Shown here one piece after another: positions 15,214 to 20,741 of a DNA stretch of 20,741 nucleotides. The first letter of the stretch is position 1, and every line of letters begins with the position of its first letter. The stretch lies in the NCBI GenBank assembly GCA_002383605.1, contig DFYK01000077.1, positions 35,478 through 56,218 on the forward strand, given 5' to 3'. The notes beneath the pieces are model-generated. The model searched no databases. It saw nothing but the letters and a program-made list of their open reading frames with translations, and was not told where the DNA came from. The position numbers were made by a program, and so were the translations under genes. The stretch is from Proteiniphilum sp. UBA4084. Its GTDB lineage: Bacteria > Bacteroidota > Bacteroidia > Bacteroidales > Dysgonomonadaceae.

Positions 15214-16320
15214 TCAGCTTCTCCATTCTTTGTATGGCAAATTTAGTGAATCGGCAACTCCCTGAAAAACCACATCACCCTGAACGACATTCAAGCCCTG
15301 CTTCAGATCGGGAGACTGGCAGGCACTCTCCCACCCCTTTTCAGCGAGCGTGATTACATAGGGCATGGTCGCGTTGGTGAGGGCACGCGTTGAAGTGACC
15401 GGTACGGCACCCGGAATATTTGCCACACAATAGTGAATGATCCCATCTACCACATACACTGGATTAGCATGCGTGGTGGGATGTGTGGTTTCAAAACAGC
15501 CACCCTGATCGACCGATACATCAATGATCACGGTGCCGGGCGTCATCTCTTTCAGCATCTCGCGAGTCAGCAGATGGGGAGCCTTCATACCCACCTGCAG
15601 GGTTGCCCCGATAACCAGGTCGGCCGTCTTCACCAAATCGGAAATGGCGAATCGGGTGGAGTAAACCGTCTCCACATTGGCGGGCATTATTTCCGACAGA
15701 TAACGGAGTCTGTTTAAATTGATATCCAGTATTTTCACATTGGCTCCCAGTCCGGCAGCCATTAAAGCGGCATTGGAGCCCACGACGCCTGCGCCAATGA
15801 TGATCACATCGGCCGGTTTCACGCCCGGCACCCCTCCCAACAGCACACCTTTGCCTCCCTGCGGTTTTTCAAGATATTTGGCTCCCTCCTGCACAGAGAG
15901 ACGTCCTGCCACCTCACTCATGGGAGTAAGCAGCGGCAAGGTTCCGTTCTGGTCTAACACAGTCTCATATGCTATGCAAACGGCGCCACTCCGCATCATT
16001 GCTTCCGTCAGTTTTTTATCGGATGCAAAGTGGAAGTAGGTAAAAAGGATCTGATTTTCTCTGATCAGCGGGAATTCTCTCTCCTGTGGTTCCTTTACTT
16101 TTACAATCATTTCGGCACGTGCGTACACTTCCTCCATGGTGTCCACTAATTCAGCTCCTGCTTTGATATAACGTTCATCGGGCAGGTTACTTTCAACGCC
16201 GGCATTCTTTTGTACAAGTACGGTGTGACCTCTGCGCGTGAGTTCATACACGCCGGCAGGAGTCATTGCTACCCGCCCCTCCTGGATCTTAATCTCTTTG
16301 GGTATTCCTATGATTGTCAT
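15214..16320 (-). CDS. ald: Alanine dehydrogenase
   Basis: Ald catalyses the reversible NAD-dependent oxidative deamination of alanine to pyruvate and ammonia. The 368 residues match the family length. The N-terminal MTIIGIPKEIKIQEGRVAMT with TPAGVYEL is characteristic. The pyruvate-binding Lys is at residue 76 in VKVKEP and the catalytic His at residue 97 in ILFTYFHFAS, each one position from the M. tuberculosis enzyme (K75, H96). MSEVAGRLSVQEGA and the Rossmann loop IIGAGVVGSNAA (about 174-185) follow, with the NAD-ribose Asp in VKILDIN. IDVSVDQGGCFE and VPVTSTRALTNATMPY are conserved. It stands 138 bp from the next gene and has its own -7 box. It would serve alanine fermentation or synthesis. 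Confidence 0.97.
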   Translation of the reverse strand: MTIIGIPKEIKIQEGRVAMTPAGVYELTRRGHTVLVQKNAGVESNLPDERYIKAGAELVDTMEEVYARAEMIVKVKEPQEREFPLIRENQILFTYFHFASDKKLTEAMMRSGAVCIAYETVLDQNGTLPLLTPMSEVAGRLSVQEGAKYLEKPQGGKGVLLGGVPGVKPADVIIIGAGVVGSNAALMAAGLGANVKILDINLNRLRYLSEIMPANVETVYSTRFAISDLVKTADLVIGATLQVGMKAPHLLTREMLKEMTPGTVIIDVSVDQGGCFETTHPTTHANPVYVVDGIIHYCVANIPGAVPVTSTRALTNATMPYVITLAEKGWESACQSPDLKQGLNVVQGDVVFQGVADSLNLPYKEWRS

Positions 16321-16365
16321 AATTAAGTAATTAGATATTTTAAAAACAAGCTACAATTGATAAGA

Positions 16366-16373
16366 CAAAAATA
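16366..16373 (-). promoter_or_regulatory. Candidate -7 box for ald
   Basis: The minus strand reads TATTTTTG inside GTGTTATTTTTGTC, the same 14-mer as upstream of the glyoxalase II-like gene. It lies 45 bp before the ald start. There is no -33 TTTG. Confidence 0.45.
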
Positions 16374-16485
16374 ACACAAAAAAAATAAAAATGACATTCT
16401 TGCTGTTAAAAAAAACACCTGGCATCTCTTTCCGGAACAAATGTTACCGATAAACGTCTTCCGACGGGATAAAGTTGAAACATTT

Positions 16486-16516
16486 TTTGCAGTTTGCAGA
16501 TTAAATCGTATTTTTG
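16486..16516 (+). promoter_or_regulatory. Bacteroidetes promoter of the aldolase gene
   Basis: TTTG (16486-16489), a 19-bp spacer and TATTTTTG (16509-16516) match the Bacteroidetes primary sigma consensus (TTTG, 19-21 bp, TAnnTTTG) exactly. Transcription should start near 16521-16524, about 35 nt before the ATG at 16557. Because an upstream in-frame ATG (16494) lies inside this promoter, the promoter also decides the aldolase start. Confidence 0.85.
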
Positions 16517-16556
16517 CATGGTATTTAGATTATCGGAATATAAAATAATTTGCACA

Positions 16557-17549
16557 ATGGTTAGTTATAAAGAATTGGGTTTAGTAAACTCTAAAGAGTT
16601 GTTCAAAAAAGCAGTCGACGGTGGCTATGCCATTCCTGCTTTTAATTTCAACAACATGGAACAATTGCAGGCTATTGTCTCCGCCTGCGTGGAAACGAAG
16701 TCACCCGTGATCCTTCAGGTATCCAGCGGTGCACGTAAATATGCCAATCAGACCTTGCTGCGTTATATGGCTCAGGGAGCCGTTCAATATGCCAAAGAGT
16801 TGGGTTATGAAATTCCCATCGTGCTTCACCTCGATCATGGTGACAGCTTCGAACTTTGTAAAGACTGTATCGAAAGCGGCTTTTCATCTGTGATGATCGA
16901 CGGTTCTCATCTTCCTTATGAGGAAAACATCGCTTTGACAAAGAAAGTGGTTGAATATGCTCATCAGTATGATGTTACCGTAGAAGGCGAGTTGGGCGTA
17001 CTGGCAGGCATTGAAGATGATGTTCAGGCAGAACACCATACATATACCGAGCCCGATGAAGTAGTCGACTTCGTGTCACGCACCGGCGTGGATTCACTGG
17101 CCATCTCCATCGGCACTTCACACGGTGCGTTCAAATTTACTCCCGAGCAGTGTACCCGCAATGAAGAGGGTGTTTTGGTACCGCCCCCCTTGCGTTTCGA
17201 TATTCTCGAAGAAATTGAAAAACGCATCCCCGGATTCCCCATTGTGCTGCACGGCTCCTCTTCGGTACCCCAGCAATATGTGGAAACCATCAACAAGTAT
17301 GGTGGTAAACTAAACGACTCCATCGGTATCCCAGAAGAACAGTTGCGCAAAGCTGCCAAATCGGCCGTATGTAAAATCAATATCGACTCCGATGGCCGCC
17401 TGGCGATGACTGCAGCTGTACGCGAAGTATTCGCTACAAAACCGGCAGAATTCGATCCCCGCAAGTATCTGGGACCTGCACGCGAAGAACTGAAAAAACT
17501 GTACATGCACAAAACAGAGAAAGTGCTCGGCAGTGCTGGTAAAGCATAA
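16557..17549 (+). CDS. fba: Class II fructose-bisphosphate aldolase
   Basis: This zinc-dependent glycolytic and gluconeogenic enzyme interconverts fructose 1,6-bisphosphate with dihydroxyacetone phosphate and glyceraldehyde 3-phosphate. The ATG at 16557 gives 330 residues starting MVSYKELGLVNSKELF, the Bacteroidetes family start; the frame runs open upstream but through the promoter. Key residues are the catalytic Asp and zinc His in LHLDHGDSF (D93, H94), the acidic ligand region VEGELG (E145), the zinc His in GTSHGAFKF (H189), and LHGSSSVP (H232) with the phosphate loop. KINIDSDGRLA follows near the C-terminus. It is monocistronic, with its own promoter and a strong terminator shared with malQ. 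The enzyme class is certain. Confidence 0.97.
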   Translation: MVSYKELGLVNSKELFKKAVDGGYAIPAFNFNNMEQLQAIVSACVETKSPVILQVSSGARKYANQTLLRYMAQGAVQYAKELGYEIPIVLHLDHGDSFELCKDCIESGFSSVMIDGSHLPYEENIALTKKVVEYAHQYDVTVEGELGVLAGIEDDVQAEHHTYTEPDEVVDFVSRTGVDSLAISIGTSHGAFKFTPEQCTRNEEGVLVPPPLRFDILEEIEKRIPGFPIVLHGSSSVPQQYVETINKYGGKLNDSIGIPEEQLRKAAKSAVCKINIDSDGRLAMTAAVREVFATKPAEFDPRKYLGPAREELKKLYMHKTEKVLGSAGKA

Positions 17550-17568
17550 ACGAAGACCAAGATAATTT

Positions 17569-17606
17569 AAAAAAGGATTGACCCAAACGGTGCAATCCTT
17601 TTTTTT
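17569..17606. terminator. Bidirectional terminator between fba and malQ
   Basis: AAAAAAGGATTG (17569-17580) and CAATCCTTTTTT (17593-17604) form a 12-bp stem with a 12-nt loop. The T run continues to 17606 on the plus strand, and the A run gives a T run on the minus strand. It sits 20 bp after the fba stop and 37 bp after the malQ stop, so it can serve both converging genes. Confidence 0.85.
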
Positions 17607-17643
17607 ATGCTGTAACGCCCAGTCAATGGGCCTATTCACGAGA

Positions 17644-20313
17644 TCAGCGCCGGTTCATATCCGAGATCATCTGGTTGAAATCAGTTTCTTTCAGCAGGTC
17701 ATCCAGTGAAAGATGCATCCTGTATCGCCAGTAATGTGCCGGATTGGCCGGTATGTTGATGCGTTCGGCAGCGGCATGGGGGTTCCACAGCTTTTCATCG
17801 GCCGACATCCAGTCCTGCCAGGGCAATATGACCCACATCGCCGTCGATTGAAGGTGATTGGCAAGAATCTCCCTGCAGAGTGTTGCGCTGCATTCCTGGG
17901 GTGCCGTGCCTCCGTGGTGCAAAACTTCGTTGTAATAGCGTTGTGTGACCTCCCTGTTTTCCGTCCACCATGCCCGGAGGGGCGACATATCATGGGTTGA
18001 AGTGGTGCATACGGAGAGATAAGGTAATGAACGCAAATCGGTAAACGTAGTTTTTGCATCTTTGGGCATACGCTGAATCTCCAGACTCAACATCTGCAAC
18101 TCATTCATGACCGAAGGAACACAATCGGGTACCATTCCCAGATCTTCGCCACAGGCCAGCATCGATGTGGAAGAAAGCAGCGCGGGAAGTTTCTGCATGG
18201 CTTGTTCACGCCAGAAGTAGTTGTGCTTATGATAATAAAAATCATCATACAGCCTGTTGAAAGCCTCTTTCACATGATCATCCAGATACCGGTAGGAGTA
18301 GGTATACTGCGCGGTGATACGCGGATGAAACCTGTGCTGGTCATGCCGGTCACGGATAAAGAGAACCTCTGTACAAAGCGAAAGCAGTCCGTTCCGGATG
18401 CGTGTGCTCTTTTCATCAGGCAGATCGGCAAATAGCCGTTCAATCTTCTGCTGGGTATCACAGAATGATTTCAGTCTGAACCGCTGCCATCCCGAGATAT
18501 CCAGATAGCTATCCTTCACCTCATCGGTATAATCACCGAATATTTCAGGCAGATAATGCTCGTGAATGAAGGGCTTTGTCATTCTTTCCTCGTCGAAAGG
18601 AATGCCAGCGTGGTTTATCTCTTCCACCCAGTATGGCAATGCCGGACTAAAATATCCGAGCAGACCCTGCACGGCATGGAGCGGTATTTCCCAGATGCGG
18701 AAAAAACCCAGGATATGATCAATGCGGTAGGCATCGAAATAATCAGACATTTTGCGAAAACGGCTTATCCACCAGGCGTAGCCATCGTCGGCCATCGCCT
18801 GCCAGTTGTAAGTGGGAAATCCCCAGTTTTGACCCAAATAGGAGAAATCATCGGGTGGCGCACCACTCTGGGTATCCATATTGAAAAGACCGGGTGCAGT
18901 CCAGGCATCAATGCTATTGCGACTGATGCCGATGGGAATATCTCCTTTCAGGGTAACACCCTTCTCCCGTGCATATTCCTTTACGCCTGAAAATTGCTCA
19001 TGAAGCAGGTATTGTATAAAATACCAATAGTGGATTTCTCTTCTTGCATCGGGATTATTCTCCACCATGTGTTGCAGAAGATGTTCATTGAAACTGCTGA
19101 ATTCGTCCCATTCCAAAAAGTCTGCACGCTTATTCCTGTCACGCAGATAACAATAGCAGGCGTACGGAAAAAGCCAATGGCTGTTCATCTCGTAGAAAGC
19201 CAAATATCCGGCAGACGACAATACCTGTTCTCCTAGTTCCAGAAACAAATCACGGCCATAGCTTGTCTTCAGTTGCAAGACCTGTTCATAGTCTATCTCT
19301 GCCAGGCTGTTCAGTCGTGCTGCTTCAGCGGTGTATGACTGGAATTTTTTCTTGTCTGTCAGCGGAAGAGCATGGCATCCCAGGTAAATGGGATGAAGGG
19401 CATAAATGGAGATGGCACTGTATGGATAAGAGTCGCGCCATGTTCCGGTTGCGGTGGTATCATTCACCGGAAGCAGTTGAATGAGCTGCTGTCCGGTGAG
19501 TGATACCCAGTCGATCATCTTATAAAGATCGGTGAATTCGCCGATACCAAAGCTCTCGTTCGTTTTCAGAGAGAAAACAGGAATTGAAGTACCGGTGCCT
19601 TTGTAGTTGAAGTTGTGATAATGATATTGCAATCCCATTTCCACAGAGACAACACCCTGCTCGTAAGCTTTTTCTGCATAAAGGATGCGATTGCCGCCAT
19701 CTTCCCAGTGAATGATTTCACCACTGCTTTTGTCTCTGATGACGAACTTGTATTCGCAGGAAGGAGGAATTTTTTTCGCATCCAATACAATCTGCCACTC
19801 CCCTTCGTCCACATAAGATAAAGGCAATTCAACTGCCGGATTCCAGTTACCCAGGGTGTCACAGTTACCGGTCACACAAACCTGCTGCTCCCTGTTTGCA
19901 AAGGGACAAATTACATTCAATACTGCCGAATGGGCAGGATACTTCAAGGGAAGAGGTTCCTTCGCATGCCGGAAAATGCTGCTGGTGAAAACGGATGAAT
20001 AGAGATAAGCGTGCCAGGGTTTGCTTTTCCAAAGATCATGTATGAGAAACTTCTTTTTGCCTTTGGTACTGTGCAATTTGCGATTCGCCCCCCATTCACG
20101 TCGGATAATGCTTTCTCCCTGGCGGATGAGGTAGTAGTAATATACATCATTGGTTCCCGCCACATTTATTTCCGTGAACCAGTCATCTCCCGCAGCTGAA
20201 AGAACAATTGCTTTGGATTCATCAAACTGTCCCAGCTCCGGTGTAGATCCACAGAGACAAACCTGTTGTCCCCATGCGGTATGATAGTTGATTTGAAATG
20301 ATAGAAGAGCCAT
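17644..20313 (-). CDS. malQ: 4-alpha-glucanotransferase (amylomaltase) with two CBM20 modules
   Basis: MalQ moves alpha-1,4-glucan segments between maltodextrins, releasing glucose, in glycogen or starch breakdown. At 889 residues it is far longer than the roughly 500-700 of simple amylomaltases because of two N-terminal starch-binding CBM20 modules. Residues about 1-115 include QQVCLCGSTPELGQFD; residues about 128-232 include QQVCVTGNCDTLGNWNPA, GEWQIVLDAK and YEYKF-type strands with WEDGGNR. The GH77 catalytic barrel follows from about residue 243 (GTSIPVFSLKTNESFGIGEF). The nucleophile is Asp 532 in YRIDHILGFFRIW, the acid/base Glu 723 in ACGEDLGMVPD and the third acid Asp 775 in TSTHDMSPLR. 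There is no signal peptide, so it acts in the cytosol. This architecture is standard in Bacteroidetes. It has its own -7 box candidate and no other glycogen gene within view. Confidence 0.96.
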   Translation of the reverse strand: MALLSFQINYHTAWGQQVCLCGSTPELGQFDESKAIVLSAAGDDWFTEINVAGTNDVYYYYLIRQGESIIRREWGANRKLHSTKGKKKFLIHDLWKSKPWHAYLYSSVFTSSIFRHAKEPLPLKYPAHSAVLNVICPFANREQQVCVTGNCDTLGNWNPAVELPLSYVDEGEWQIVLDAKKIPPSCEYKFVIRDKSSGEIIHWEDGGNRILYAEKAYEQGVVSVEMGLQYHYHNFNYKGTGTSIPVFSLKTNESFGIGEFTDLYKMIDWVSLTGQQLIQLLPVNDTTATGTWRDSYPYSAISIYALHPIYLGCHALPLTDKKKFQSYTAEAARLNSLAEIDYEQVLQLKTSYGRDLFLELGEQVLSSAGYLAFYEMNSHWLFPYACYCYLRDRNKRADFLEWDEFSSFNEHLLQHMVENNPDARREIHYWYFIQYLLHEQFSGVKEYAREKGVTLKGDIPIGISRNSIDAWTAPGLFNMDTQSGAPPDDFSYLGQNWGFPTYNWQAMADDGYAWWISRFRKMSDYFDAYRIDHILGFFRIWEIPLHAVQGLLGYFSPALPYWVEEINHAGIPFDEERMTKPFIHEHYLPEIFGDYTDEVKDSYLDISGWQRFRLKSFCDTQQKIERLFADLPDEKSTRIRNGLLSLCTEVLFIRDRHDQHRFHPRITAQYTYSYRYLDDHVKEAFNRLYDDFYYHKHNYFWREQAMQKLPALLSSTSMLACGEDLGMVPDCVPSVMNELQMLSLEIQRMPKDAKTTFTDLRSLPYLSVCTTSTHDMSPLRAWWTENREVTQRYYNEVLHHGGTAPQECSATLCREILANHLQSTAMWVILPWQDWMSADEKLWNPHAAAERINIPANPAHYWRYRMHLSLDDLLKETDFNQMISDMNRR

Positions 20314-20393
20314 TCAGATTCTCTCGTTAAGATCATGAAAGACGATATCCGCTTTTCAATGATGTTCTGTATTAAATTATTCGTTTGTCGGAA

Positions 20394-20401
20394 CAAATCT
20401 A
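20394..20401 (-). promoter_or_regulatory. Candidate -7 box for malQ
   Basis: The minus strand reads TAGATTTG, an exact TAnnTTTG match 80 bp upstream of the ATG at 20313. The -33 position carries no TTTG, though T-rich sequence lies just upstream. Confidence 0.4.
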
Positions 20402-20456
20402 CAATAATTTATAAACGAAAATGATTGAAACTGATCTCTTTTAAGCGGAATGCCAT

Positions 20457-20487
20457 GCAATCGATTGCGACAGCATGTGCTGACGCA
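20457..20487. repeat. Overlapping palindromes upstream of malQ
   Basis: GCAATCGATTGC (20457-20468) is a perfect 12-nt palindrome. It overlaps a 22-nt symmetry at 20466-20487, TGCG-A-CAGCA-TG-TGCTG-A-CGCA, broken only by one A/A pair. They lie 19 bp after the transporter stop and upstream of the malQ promoter candidate. There is no T run, so an operator is at least as likely as a terminator. Confidence 0.4.
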
Positions 20488-20506
20488 GACATTGGATCTG
20501 TTTATT

Positions 20507-20741
20507 CTACAAGAAGATAAGAATCAGCAATTGTGCCGAGATGACCCTGAGAAACATGGTCAGCGGATATACGGTGGCGTAGCTCACAGCAGGAATATCA
20601 TTCCCGGCTGTAGCATTGGCATATGACAATGCCGGGGGGTCGGTCATACTTCCCGCAATTAGCCCCATCAGCGTAAAATAGTTCAGCTTGCATACTCTCC
20701 GTCCAATCATACCGATGATTAACAGCGGAACAACGGTGATG
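20507..20741 (-). CDS. AAE-family (YidE/AspT-like) transporter, C-terminal fragment
   Basis: Only the last 77 residues are in the window; the frame stays open to the right edge, so the start is missing because of the cut, not because the gene is broken. The visible part is hydrophobic helices: ITVVPLLIIGM, then NYFTLMGLIAGSMTDPPALS and ISYATVYPLTMFLR-like sequence ending in AQLLILIFL. The GSMTDPPAL loop and the ATVYPLTM helix match the C-terminal half of the aspartate:alanine exchanger family, which includes E. coli YidE and YbjL and many Bacteroidetes putative transporters. The substrate cannot be told from this part. TAG at 20507-20509 ends it, 193 bp before malQ. Confidence 0.85.
   Translation of the reverse strand, partial: ITVVPLLIIGMIGRRVCKLNYFTLMGLIAGSMTDPPALSYANATAGNDIPAVSYATVYPLTMFLRVISAQLLILIFL

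Noticed and set aside
16494..16556. N-terminal extension of the aldolase from the ATG at 16494
   Set aside because: This ATG lies between the -33 and -7 elements of the promoter, so it would not be transcribed; the family start is at 16557.
20507..20741. A short complete 67-residue membrane protein from the ATG at 20710
   Set aside because: The frame continues open to the window edge with matching transporter sequence, so it is the end of a longer gene.
1..20741. tRNA, rRNA, insertion sequence, phage or defence genes
   Set aside because: Read through on both strands; I saw no cloverleaf-like segments, transposase or integrase motifs, or defence-type domains.

Overview
The window looks like a chromosomal, mostly core-metabolism segment of a Bacteroidales bacterium, probably close to the Dysgonomonadaceae/Porphyromonadaceae. 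That placement is inference. It rests on Bacteroidetes-type promoters (TTTG, 19 bp, TATTTTTG before the aldolase gene), several lipoproteins of families common in this phylum (DUF4382, DUF3298/DUF4163, SPOR), a DUF3467 protein, a MalQ with two N-terminal starch-binding modules, and the forms of GcvP, CydA and class II aldolase. I see no tRNA, rRNA, insertion sequence, integrase, CRISPR array or phage gene.

Layout from left to right. Positions 42-3054 (minus) hold an exported low-complexity protein with a Tyr/Trp/Gly-rich tract and an Arg/Ser-rich tail, then a FadL/OmpP1-like outer-membrane barrel protein; a nested palindrome lies between them. Positions 3366-4784 (minus) hold a SPOR-domain lipoprotein and a PhnP-like metallo-beta-lactamase-fold hydrolase, separated by two tandem terminator-like hairpins. 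Positions 4948-6653 hold a DUF4382 lipoprotein (minus) and, divergent from it, an unrecognised lipoprotein (plus).

Positions 6690-16320 form a long run of minus-strand genes. In transcription order these are alanine dehydrogenase, a DUF3467 protein, cytochrome bd oxidase (cydA, cydB), a DUF3298-type lipoprotein whose stop overlaps the GTG start of rsmG, a glyoxalase II-like hydrolase, and glycine decarboxylase gcvP. Class II fructose-bisphosphate aldolase (plus, 16557-17549) has a textbook Bacteroidetes promoter and ends in a terminator shared with the converging malQ (minus, 17644-20313). The right edge cuts through the C-terminus of an AAE-family (YidE/AspT-like) transporter.

The recognisable enzymes fit an anaerobic or nanaerobic fermenter of amino acids and glucans: Ald and GcvP for alanine and glycine, MalQ and aldolase for glycogen or maltodextrin and glycolysis, and a bd oxidase for oxygen scavenging. 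I found no clear multi-gene novel system. The most unusual object is the aromatic/RS low-complexity exported protein next to the outer-membrane barrel gene; the small palindromes and leader hairpins are second-tier leads.
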